This document shows, piece after piece, positions 49,119 to 56,933 of a DNA stretch of 64,000 nt; the stretch's first letter is position 1, and each line of letters opens with the position of its first letter. The stretch lies in assembly GCF_015163715.1 (NCBI RefSeq), contig NZ_JADDUM010000036.1:1-64000 (forward strand), read 5' to 3'. Under the pieces are notes generated by a model. The model worked only from the letters and a program-made list of their open reading frames with translations, searched no databases and was not told the origin of the DNA. The stretch is from Pseudomonas cyclaminis. Its GTDB lineage: Bacteria > Pseudomonadota > Gammaproteobacteria > Pseudomonadales > Pseudomonadaceae. A program made the position numbers and the translations under genes.

Positions 49119-50599
49119 GGCTGGCCCCCTAGTTTTTCCAGGTGTTCAACGCGCAAACCATCATCGGTTTGGCTAACCGAGACCCTAACCTTCTCGCCAG
49201 TCTTGAGACCTTGAATGAGAGCAGGGTCAGCCAATGGGAAGGTCATGGTCATACCAGGCATGCCCAGCGTCTTGAACGGACCAAGGGCAATTGTTACGTC
49301 TTGGTTATTGATCTCGACGATCTTCCCATCCGCCTCATGAAAGCTGGAGGCTGCTGCGCTGGGTGGTGACATTTCCAGCGTGCTCGCAACAATGCCCTTG
49401 AGACTGGCCTCAGAGTCGAGCAGAAACTGTCCAGAGCTGACTACCTGCTGGCCTTCTTCCAACCCCTTTAACACCACCGTCTTGCCTTCGCTTTCCTGCC
49501 CGAGTTGCACTTCTATGGGGCGGTAGCGACCAGCGTCTTCGGCGAGCATCACCAAGACGCGTCGGCCGGTGCGAATGATTGCCTCGCTCGGCACCCACAG
49601 CACACTTTGTTCGGTCGAACGATTCAGGTGCACCTGGGCCGTCATACCCGGCCTGAGTCGCCCATCCAGGTTGGGCAGTTCGACCCGCACACGTACAGTT
49701 CGGCTGTCGGGATTGGTTTCGGGCAAAATCGCACTGACCGTGCCCTTAAGCACTGTGCCCGGAAAGGCTGGCAGACGTGCTTCGACCGCTTGCCCCATGA
49801 TGATCGATCCAGTCTCCGACTCTGGAACGGCCACTGCCAGCCAGACGCTGCTCAAGCCATTGACTCGAGCCAGAGTCTCGCCGGCCGCCACGGTCATACC
49901 CGAACGTACATTCAACTCTTGCAGCACACCGCTTATGGGGCTGGTGAGCGTCAGGACCGGCTGGGTCTTGCCGCTTCGCTCCACTTGAGCAATCAACGTC
50001 GCGGGCATCCCGGTCAAGCGCAAGCGTTGGCGCGCTGCCGCCAGCAAGTCGGCATCGCCACTGCGTTTGAGTGCGAGAAACTCTTCCTGAGCAGCGGCCC
50101 ACTCCGGGACCAGGATATCGGCTAAAGCCGCATGGGCTTTGAGCACATCGCCTGGAGCACGGGCATACACCCGCTCCACAAAGCCAGCAGTACGCGATTG
50201 AATCACCGCAACATCCCGCTCGTCGAATGCCAGCACACCGACCACGTCCAGGCTGGAAGCAAGCACGCCGCGAGTGACTGTGGCCAGTCGTAAGCCGAGA
50301 TTCTGGGTCAGGCTGGGGTCAATACTGATGGCCGCACTGTCCGCTGCAGCATCAGCGTAGCGGGGCTTCAACTCCATATCCATAAAGGGAGATTTGCCTG
50401 GTTTATCGAATTTCTGTTGCGGCTGCATCGGGTCGTACCAATACAGTACTTTGCGTTCGTCTTGCGTTTTAGGGGCCTGTTCGGAGGTGGTCTCAGGCAT
50501 TGCACTCATGCGCTGCTGAGCGAACCAATAACCGCCGGCAGCGCCCAAGGCAATCGAGAGGCCTGTCAGCAAAGCCCCTTTCCAGATTCGAGTGCTCAT
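49115..50599 (-). CDS. cusB: CusB-type membrane fusion protein with fused CusF-like domain
   Basis: A 494-residue periplasmic adaptor. N-terminal anchor (11-28), then the family block [28 protein letters not shown], the barrel-sandwich and hairpin region and the beta-barrel. Residues of about 415-494 ([19 protein letters not shown], then [10 protein letters not shown] and LKTGEKVRV) form a CusF-like copper-binding domain as a C-terminal fusion. The two Met of the MxM motif are kept, but the Trp that caps copper in E. coli CusF is replaced by Met. It overlaps cusC and cusA by four bases each. Confidence 0.9.
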   Translation of the reverse strand: MSTRIWKGALLTGLSIALGAAGGYWFAQQRMSAMPETTSEQAPKTQDERKVLYWYDPMQPQQKFDKPGKSPFMDMELKPRYADAAADSAAISIDPSLTQNLGLRLATVTRGVLASSLDVVGVLAFDERDVAVIQSRTAGFVERVYARAPGDVLKAHAALADILVPEWAAAQEEFLALKRSGDADLLAAARQRLRLTGMPATLIAQVERSGKTQPVLTLTSPISGVLQELNVRSGMTVAAGETLARVNGLSSVWLAVAVPESETGSIIMGQAVEARLPAFPGTVLKGTVSAILPETNPDSRTVRVRVELPNLDGRLRPGMTAQVHLNRSTEQSVLWVPSEAIIRTGRRVLVMLAEDAGRYRPIEVQLGQESEGKTVVLKGLEEGQQVVSSGQFLLDSEASLKGIVASTLEMSPPSAAASSFHEADGKIVEINNQDVTIALGPFKTLGMPGMTMTFPLADPALIQGLKTGEKVRVSVSQTDDGLRVEHLEKLGGQP

Positions 50600-51858
50600 T
50601 GATTGGCGTCCCCATAAGCAAAATACAGGCGAGCACTGGTGAGGGCGCGCTGTTCTTCGAAGTCGATCTGTTTGAGGCGGGTCTCGATGAGTTCCCGTCG
50701 GGCCGCGATGACCGCCGCCAAGTCGCTTTTACCGGCGCGGTAGCTGGCCATGGTCAGCGCCACCTTTTCCTTGGCCAGGGGTAGCAGACTGTCCTGGCTG
50801 CGGCGCATGGCACGGTTTAGACGCTCGTACTCGGCCAAATCGTCCTCCAGTTGCTGGGTATGTTCACGTATGAGAGCCTCGCGCTCGGCCTCCAACTGAT
50901 TCAGTTCGGCGTGTTTGGCGGCGATCTTCGGGTTTTGTCGGGAGTCGGGGAACAGTGGCAGGTCGAACGTGAACTGCACGCTGACCATGTCGCCGAACTG
51001 ACGGCCGCGCCGCTGGTAATCAAGCTCCCAACTCCAGTCGGACTGCTTTTCCGCCTTGGCTTCACGGACCTTGGCCTGCGCTTCGCGAGTCATTGGAACG
51101 AACGCCGCCAGTGCGGGGTGATGTTGCAGCTTATGCGGGTAACCCGAAGCGTCGATGGGCCACTCGGGCAAGCTGCCGACGGGCTGGTCATTGGCGGCCG
51201 GACCTATCCAGCGTCTGAGAGCTGCTCTGGCTTGAGCCCGCAAACGGATCAGGTCGTCTTGTTGTTCCGCCAACTGAGCCGCCTCCTGTTTCGGCGTTAC
51301 TGCATCGGCAGGCTGACCACGGCCTCCGGCGATCTGCGCCCGGACGGTATCAGCCAATAGACGGTTCTCCCGGTAAAAATCCTGAAAAAGCGCCTCTTTA
51401 CGTTCGACGGAGTAGCTGCTGATCCAGGCTAATGCCGTGGCCTGACGAACGTTCAAGCGCTCGACACGGCTTTCGGCCGCGGCTCGATCTATTGACGCTT
51501 CCGCAACTTCAATGCGCGCCCTACGCTTGTCACGGTTGGGTACCTCCTGCATGACGCCGACCATCTGCATGGTCATGAAGTCCTGCTCGAGGCGCCAGCG
51601 GTCAGGGCCGCCGATGGGATAGTTTTGTACGCCCAGTAGGAGCTTCGGGTCGGGTAGTTCACCGGCTGGAATGGCGGCGCTGCTGGCCGCTTGCAGTTTG
51701 GCTGCTTGGGCGGTCAGTGATGGTGCATTGTTTTCAGCCAAGCGTAAGGCTTCGTCGAGTGTCAGGGGCGCAGCAAGACTTGGCAACGCCAGCACGCTTG
51801 CCGCCAGGGCCGCCACGAGGGGCCAACCGGTGCAGTAGCACTTGGAATTCATGTTCAC
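50596..51858 (-). CDS. cusC: CusC-type outer membrane factor, TolC family
   Basis: A 420-residue outer-membrane efflux protein. Signal peptide 1-29 (ends LPSLAAP), then two TolC repeats with long coiled helices (ALRLAENNAPSLTAQAAKLQAA, and the KEKVALTMASYRAGKSDLAAVIAARRELIETRLK block). It lacks an obvious lipobox, unlike E. coli CusC. It is followed by cusB with a four-base overlap. The start at 51858 gives MNMNSKCYCTGWPLVAALAAS; the second Met at residue 3 is also possible. Confidence 0.88.
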   Translation of the reverse strand: MNMNSKCYCTGWPLVAALAASVLALPSLAAPLTLDEALRLAENNAPSLTAQAAKLQAASSAAIPAGELPDPKLLLGVQNYPIGGPDRWRLEQDFMTMQMVGVMQEVPNRDKRRARIEVAEASIDRAAAESRVERLNVRQATALAWISSYSVERKEALFQDFYRENRLLADTVRAQIAGGRGQPADAVTPKQEAAQLAEQQDDLIRLRAQARAALRRWIGPAANDQPVGSLPEWPIDASGYPHKLQHHPALAAFVPMTREAQAKVREAKAEKQSDWSWELDYQRRGRQFGDMVSVQFTFDLPLFPDSRQNPKIAAKHAELNQLEAEREALIREHTQQLEDDLAEYERLNRAMRRSQDSLLPLAKEKVALTMASYRAGKSDLAAVIAARRELIETRLKQIDFEEQRALTSARLYFAYGDANQ

Positions 51859-51953
51859 GATTCCTGTGATGATCCACTGCGCGCCTCTCTAAACATGCGC
51901 ACAGATATGCCATCCCGCGCCAGAGCAGGATGAGGCTCAGTGTGGTACAGGAA

Positions 51954-52295
51954 TCAAGCGCGAGGCGGTCGCCACACCCCGGACGGGGTCTGAGTAGGCA
52001 GGGAGTCGCTGAAGATTGTCAGCATCTGAGGACTGGACAAACGGGTGGCAGGTTTCCCAAACGACACCTGTAGCAGACTGGCGCTCCTGCATTCCTGACC
52101 AGGTTTGCAGGGTTTGCCATGGTCGGAGGAGCTGCTCATCTCGACGCAGCAGTCCTGGTTCATATCAGCCATCATGGTCATGCCCGTCGTTTTCATCGGG
52201 CAAGGTTCTATCGGTGACTGAATACCCGCCATCCCGCTGAGGGGAAGCGCCAAGCTGATCAGGAAAATGAGGCAACACCGCAGATAGCGTTTCAT
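51954..52295 (-). CDS. small exported Cys/Met-rich protein of the cus operon
   Basis: A 113-residue protein with a signal peptide (1-23, LIFLISLALPLSGMAG) and a Cys/Met-rich middle (PCPMKTTGMTMMADMNQDCCVEM, CKPGQEC) that could bind copper or silver. The C-terminus is proline- and arginine-rich. It is the first gene after a CopR-like box and precedes cusC by 95 bases, so it probably opens the cus operon. I do not recognise a named family with certainty. Confidence 0.75.
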   Translation of the reverse strand: MKRYLRCCLIFLISLALPLSGMAGIQSPIEPCPMKTTGMTMMADMNQDCCVEMSSSSDHGKPCKPGQECRSASLLQVSFGKPATRLSSPQMLTIFSDSLPTQTPSGVWRPPRA

Positions 52296-52330
52296 GCGAA
52301 GGAGTTTAGTCGCAGGTAAAGGGATAAACC

Positions 52331-52346
52331 ATTACGAATCTGTCAG
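52331..52346 (-). promoter_or_regulatory. CopR-like box upstream of the cus operon
   Basis: Plus-strand ATTACGAATCTGTCAG, matching the pattern ATTAC-x-N4-TGTCAG also seen at 59046 and 59413. It lies 36 bases before the first cus-operon gene. Two-component copper regulators of the CusR/CopR type bind such dyads. Confidence 0.6.
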
Positions 52347-52542
52347 GAGGAACCAGCCAGATAGCCCAGCAGGTCAACATGAGTCTCCTTGCCTAGAAAC
52401 AAGGACTCGCTAAACAGCGAAGCCTGACTCCCTGAGCATGGAAGTAGTTAAAGCTCACAGAATACCGTTCGGATCACGTTTGATTGGTTTTACTATTAGT
52501 GTGGCCTCGGTAGCTGCCGTAGCTGCAAAGTAAGGGAGCCCA

Positions 52543-53412
52543 CTAGCCTTTGTTTACACGGCCATGCTCAAAGGGTTCGATGAGCTGTCCAAGGTAATTT
52601 TTGGGGTAATCCTTTCCATGCAATCCGACCTCGGCTTGGCCTAGTTTCCCCAGACTGTCATAGAACGTGCCAAATATTCGGTCCCACACCATCAGAAACT
52701 CACCATAGTTGACCTGGGCGTCTTCAAAGTCGCGTCTGTGATGCCAGCGATGAATTTCGGCAACACCGATAATGTAGCGCAACCATCCCACCCGGTAGTC
52801 CAGGTTCGAATGCTGGAAGGCCAAGTGCACTGTTAGAACTCCAAACCAAGTGGCCACAACTGCGGAGGGTGCGCCTGATGCGAACAGGATCACCAGCCCC
52901 GGACTCGCCATAAGCACCGCGTGCAACGGATGTCGTCGCTCCCCGTTCATCCAATACAACCGCTCGGCGCTGTGATGTGGCATGTGAAAACGCCACAGCC
53001 AATGCACTCGGTGACTGATCCGGTGCATGACATATAGGCTCAGATCGAGTACGGCGATGACTAGTAGCAACTGCAGCCACAGCGGGCTCTCGATCGGAAA
53101 GAGACGAACCGAAGCTGGCACCGCATCACCAAGCTTGACCAGGACTCCAGCTGTGAATTGAATGACAGAAAGGTTCACCAACATGTGCAGCAGGTCTGTC
53201 GCGGTGTCGTGATGATCCTCAAGCCAAGCTTCTCGGAAAGGTTGGATGCGCTCCAAACCAGCAATGATCAAAAGTCCCACTGCAGCAACTAGGGGAGTCG
53301 TGGGCCAATACGGTACGCCGGTATACAGCGTCCAGATCATGAAGGCAGCAGAGCCGCCAAACACGAGTGGATAGCTCACCCACCGTAAGGCGAATCGTAG
53401 AAAGGAAGGCAT
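52543..53412 (-). CDS. sterol desaturase/fatty acid hydroxylase family membrane protein
   Basis: A 289-residue integral membrane di-iron oxygenase. Histidine clusters are HRISHRVHW, HMPHHS and HRWHHRRDF, the pattern of this superfamily; four to five hydrophobic segments are present. Substrate is unknown; such enzymes hydroxylate or desaturate lipids. It follows the AraC gene on the same strand by 68 bases, so the two may be one unit. Its presence in a copper block may relate to membrane adaptation, by inference. Confidence 0.85.
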   Translation of the reverse strand: MPSFLRFALRWVSYPLVFGGSAAFMIWTLYTGVPYWPTTPLVAAVGLLIIAGLERIQPFREAWLEDHHDTATDLLHMLVNLSVIQFTAGVLVKLGDAVPASVRLFPIESPLWLQLLLVIAVLDLSLYVMHRISHRVHWLWRFHMPHHSAERLYWMNGERRHPLHAVLMASPGLVILFASGAPSAVVATWFGVLTVHLAFQHSNLDYRVGWLRYIIGVAEIHRWHHRRDFEDAQVNYGEFLMVWDRIFGTFYDSLGKLGQAEVGLHGKDYPKNYLGQLIEPFEHGRVNKG

Positions 53413-53480
53413 TGCTCAGCTCCTAGATATGGAACCATCACAATATGTTAAGAGGTGAGCTTTCGACTTGAACGAAAGAG

Positions 53481-54227
53481 CTAAACCTCCTGGAGATGAA
53501 CATCTGCCAAGGCGGATGACGGATCGATACCCAGTAGCGCCCGGAATGTCCGGGAGAAATGAGCCGAGTCTGAAAAGCCCGCCTCATGAGCCGCGTCGGT
53601 CAGCCGTACACCTTTTGCCAAATGCTGCAGGGCTTGCGTGAGACGTAACCATCTCGCGTAACTGCGAAGCGGCAGCCCCGTCTGCTCCACGAACCAATGA
53701 GAAAACCGCGTGGGGGATAGATGCACCACCGCGGCCAACTCTTCGCGTCCCATTTGGCCTCTGCTCAGCGCCTCAATGACCTTGATCAAGCGAGGATCTG
53801 GGGGCGGGAGATCGGGCAGTCGCAGTGCCTGGCGCACCCCGGTCCTAACCTGGAGATCAGTGTGTCCTGGCTCGTGCAGTGCGTCGACTATCGGCGCTAC
53901 GTCCGCCGGAGTGATCCAAATCACCCTCGCTTCTTCCGCACCCCGCAGAGCGCGGGCTTCCTCGGACAGCGCATCCACATAGATCGACAGAACGTGACCG
54001 GCGCTCAGTTGGTGTTTCAAACCGGCCGGAATGAAGATGGCGCCCCCTGTTTGAATACCCATCGGGGTTTGAACCGATACAGTTGAGTCGAGGCCAACTG
54101 AGATCTGATGTGCTTGATGGAGGTGCCATTCTTGGTGACCGGCACGGCCATAAAAGACACCGATACCAGGGTCAACCCATGCATGACCCGCCCAGCGCAC
54201 GGTCTCTGCTGTAACCCAGCTTTTCAT
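53481..54227 (-). CDS. AraC-family transcription regulator
   Basis: A 248-residue regulator with an N-terminal cupin-like sensing part (WHLHQAHQISVGLDSTVSVQT, GGAIFIPAGLKHQLSAGH) and C-terminal double helix-turn-helix (ELAAVVHLSPTRFSHWFVEQTGLPLRSYARWLRL and LTDAAHEAGFSDSAHFSRTFRALLGIDPS). Probably controls the desaturase gene just downstream. The effector is unknown. Start at 54227. Confidence 0.88.
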   Translation of the reverse strand: MKSWVTAETVRWAGHAWVDPGIGVFYGRAGHQEWHLHQAHQISVGLDSTVSVQTPMGIQTGGAIFIPAGLKHQLSAGHVLSIYVDALSEEARALRGAEEARVIWITPADVAPIVDALHEPGHTDLQVRTGVRQALRLPDLPPPDPRLIKVIEALSRGQMGREELAAVVHLSPTRFSHWFVEQTGLPLRSYARWLRLTQALQHLAKGVRLTDAAHEAGFSDSAHFSRTFRALLGIDPSSALADVHLQEV

Positions 54228-54444
54228 TCTCTAGCTCGGCCTACTTCCACTTTTTTCCGTGCTGACTGCACACGTATAGTCATTCGGCATCTGACTGCGG
54301 CATCGTATTGATGCTGGGCCATGATGGGCTATTCGTGCGCCGACTCCCAATTTCTTTACCGTGCTTGCGCACCTGGATAGTTGAGAATTTTTGCCGACGC
54401 CGGTTCGACCGCTTTGCCACCGTTCGGGTAATGAACTTTTGTGA

Positions 54445-54912
54445 TTAGTTTGCCGGGTACTCAGCGATCACTTGGTCAGTACCTGCTTTGCTCAGACCGA
54501 TGACCTGATACGCATCCTGCTTCCCACCAGCCTCCATACCAGGCGAGCCTGCCGGCATCCCCGGCACAGCAATCCCAATAAGGTCATCGCGTTTGCTCAA
54601 GGCAACTATTTGCTCAGCTGGTACGTGGCCTTCAACAAATTTTCCGTTGATCACTGCGGTGTGGCAGGACGAGAGTCGTGGAGCAACACCGAGATCCTGC
54701 TTGACCGCGCTCATGTTGGTTTCTACATGATCAACGACGGTGAAGCCGTTAGCTTCAAGGTGCTGGATCCACTTCTTGCAGCATCCACAGTTAGCGTCAC
54801 GATGGACGTCGATCGTCAGCGACTCTGCTGCATGACCAACTGAACTGATAAACAGAGCCGCGAACGCAGCGAGGCGAAGTGCCCGACCGGGACGAAGAAA
54901 GTTATTTCGCAT
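54445..54912 (-). CDS. DUF411 periplasmic metal-binding protein
   Basis: A 155-residue exported protein with a signal peptide (about 1-28) and the DUF411 signature DVHRDANCGCCKKWIQHLE, plus conserved SSCHTAVINGKFVEGHVPAEQI. The family is common in copper and silver operons and likely binds Cu(I) through Cys. The start at 54912 overlaps the cytochrome c stop by 11 bases and begins directly before the signal peptide; the longer in-frame extension lies inside the upstream gene and is rejected. Confidence 0.85.
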   Translation of the reverse strand: MRNNFLRPGRALRLAAFAALFISSVGHAAESLTIDVHRDANCGCCKKWIQHLEANGFTVVDHVETNMSAVKQDLGVAPRLSSCHTAVINGKFVEGHVPAEQIVALSKRDDLIGIAVPGMPAGSPGMEAGGKQDAYQVIGLSKAGTDQVIAEYPAN

Positions 54913-55717
54913 GGGTATGCTCCTTCCCATCAGCGTGGGTATGAGTTTTTGGCTGAACGGCCGGAGTTGCAGGAGCGTCATGTGAAGCCTCCACAACCTG
55001 AGGATGGGCGTGTTTGGTACTTTCATCCTGAGAAGGCGCTGCGGCCGCCTCATGGGCATGGGCGCTGTTTCTCTCGCCATGATGGTCGCCTGCTTCGGCT
55101 ATCTCTTCGGCTGCACCCGCATCATGATGCCCCGCGACAGCCCCTTTTTGGCCCTCATGCTGGCCTTCATGGTTATGCATTTTGCTCTCGCCGCCACCGT
55201 GTTGATGACCACCGCTGCTGGTTGCTAGAGCGTTGTATTGCTCTGCATCCAATGAAGGCAGCTGTTGGAGAAAAGCGACCATTCCCCATATGTAGGGATC
55301 GGCCATGCTTTTACCCCAAGCGGGCATGCCTGTGGATTTGATTCCATGCTTGATGATCCAGAAAGCTGCGGAAGGGTTTCCATCAACGCCCAGTTTTGAA
55401 AGATTCGGAGGTGCAGGGTAAAGGCTATTACTTAATTCGGTTCCTGCAATACCTGGAGCCAGATGGCAACCAATGCACATAGCGTTGTAGTTGCCAGCAC
55501 CTGCGCGGATGAGAGCTTCTTCGCTCAGGTCGGGGACTTTAATATCGCGTGAGCGCACAGCAATCGAGCGATCCCGAGCAGTGGAAAGAAGTGAGTGAAC
55601 GGGGCCGAAATGCGGATCATCCGCCCCAACATTGATCACACCAGAATACACCACGCCGGCACCTACTATTGCGGCGACCACCCCGGCAGCAGTCAATGTT
55701 TTCAATGTTCTTTTCAT
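54902..55717 (-). CDS. cytochrome c with long His-rich tail
   Basis: A 271-residue exported protein. A membrane anchor or signal (7-29), then a class I cytochrome c domain of about residues 60-155 with heme motif CIGCH and axial Met in GMPAWG. The last 110 residues are low-complexity and carry many His (HQHGGGESKMHNHEGQHEG, HAHEAAAA, HTHADGKEHTHAK), likely a metal-binding tail. It lies between copB and the DUF411 gene in the cop operon. A heme protein beside a multicopper oxidase suggests an electron acceptor role, by inference. Confidence 0.85.
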   Translation of the reverse strand: MKRTLKTLTAAGVVAAIVGAGVVYSGVINVGADDPHFGPVHSLLSTARDRSIAVRSRDIKVPDLSEEALIRAGAGNYNAMCIGCHLAPGIAGTELSNSLYPAPPNLSKLGVDGNPSAAFWIIKHGIKSTGMPAWGKSMADPYIWGMVAFLQQLPSLDAEQYNALATSSGGHQHGGGESKMHNHEGQHEGQKGAVAGHHDAGAAEEIAEAGDHHGERNSAHAHEAAAAPSQDESTKHAHPQVVEASHDAPATPAVQPKTHTHADGKEHTHAK

Positions 55718-55726
55718 GTCAGGCCC

Positions 55727-56668
55727 TCAAAACCACATCCGAATACCGGCGACAAATCGCGCCTCGTTCGCATCCTCTCCTTCATCGCTGGCCAAGTCTG
55801 CCGTATTGCCGTAGGAGCGGCTCCAGCTAACACCAATATAAGGGGCAAATTGGCGAACAATCTCATAACGCAATCGGAGCCCTACTTCGGTGTTTGCCAA
55901 TCCAGACCCAATGCCGCGTTGAGGATCATTTTTTCCGTAAAAATTGGCTTCGGCCGTCGGCTGCAAGATCAGGCGATTGGTCAGCAGAATGTCGTAGTCG
56001 CCTTCCAATCGAGCTGCGGTTTGACCGTTCTCACCGATGTAGGCAGTCGCTTCGGCTTCAAAGTTATAGAGGGCCATGCCCTGAATACCGAGCGCTCCCC
56101 AAGTTTGTGGTGACCCGGGCTTGAAGTCTTGTCGTACGCCGGTGACGACATCCCACCATGGACCGATGGAGTGCCCCCAAAGTGCTGAGAGTTCAGCGCT
56201 TTCCGTTACGCCATTGGTACGTTCGCCTTCCGAGCGCAACCACAGTCGATCAACGTCACCGCCGATCCATCCTTTTGCATCCCAAGCCAATGCACTACCG
56301 TTGTCAGCATCCTGGTACTCGAACTTATCCAGCAGCATGAAGGAGTTGAGTTTTTTGTCGTGGACACCATGACCAGCGACATCTGGAAAGGCGGCTGCAC
56401 GGTCAGCGTCGGTAAGTACGGGGACTGGGGTTCGACTGGTGGTAGTCGCCCCTCCATCCATACTTTCCATTCCGTCCATTTTCCCGTCATCCATACTCAT
56501 CTTGCTGTGATCCATAGCCCCCATCTTGCTATGGTCCATAGCTCCCATTGAGCCGTGGTCCATCTTGGAGTGATCCATCTCTTCAGCGGCGTGAGCCACG
56601 ACAAAGAAAGCAGGACTGGTAGAAACTGCCAGTGCCATCAACGTTGGGCGTAAAAACTTCCTGGTCAT
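55727..56668 (-). CDS. copB: copper resistance protein CopB, outer membrane
   Basis: A 313-residue CopB. Signal peptide (1-28, ends VAHAAEE), then a Met/His-rich segment with repeated MDHSKM, and a beta-barrel domain from about residue 105 ([27 protein letters not shown] ... [10 protein letters not shown]). CopB in P. syringae is an outer-membrane protein of the copABCD system. The start at 56668 is chosen because it lies four bases after the preceding stop and begins the signal peptide; an earlier in-frame Met lies in the upstream gene. Confidence 0.92.
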   Translation of the reverse strand: MTRKFLRPTLMALAVSTSPAFFVVAHAAEEMDHSKMDHGSMGAMDHSKMGAMDHSKMSMDDGKMDGMESMDGGATTTSRTPVPVLTDADRAAAFPDVAGHGVHDKKLNSFMLLDKFEYQDADNGSALAWDAKGWIGGDVDRLWLRSEGERTNGVTESAELSALWGHSIGPWWDVVTGVRQDFKPGSPQTWGALGIQGMALYNFEAEATAYIGENGQTAARLEGDYDILLTNRLILQPTAEANFYGKNDPQRGIGSGLANTEVGLRLRYEIVRQFAPYIGVSWSRSYGNTADLASDEGEDANEARFVAGIRMWF

Positions 56669-56672
56669 GATC

Positions 56673-56921
56673 TCAATCTGCCTTTTTGGTTTTTTGGTCA
56701 TGATCCATCGACTCATGGCTCATCTTGCTGTGGTCCATTGACCCGTGATCGGGCTTAGACTCGTTTGTCGCAGTTGCAGGCTTGCTCGTTGCTTTCGCAG
56801 GAGTAGCAGGTGAGTGATCACTACTATCTTCGACTGCCAGCGTCACGGACGAGAGTCCACCCATCAAGCCGACGGCAAAGAGGCAGCCGACCAGCGATTT
56901 ACGATTTAGGTATGTGCTCAC
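56673..56921 (-). CDS. small exported Met/His protein between copA and copB
   Basis: An 82-residue protein with a signal peptide (about 1-30, [20 protein letters not shown]) and a hydrophilic Met/His tail ([18 protein letters not shown]) sharing the MDHSKM motif with CopA and CopB. It begins 12 bases after the copA stop. Probably a small periplasmic copper binder; no named family is certain. Confidence 0.75.
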   Translation of the reverse strand: MSTYLNRKSLVGCLFAVGLMGGLSSVTLAVEDSSDHSPATPAKATSKPATATNESKPDHGSMDHSKMSHESMDHDQKTKKAD

Positions 56922-56933
56922 AGATCGTCTCCT

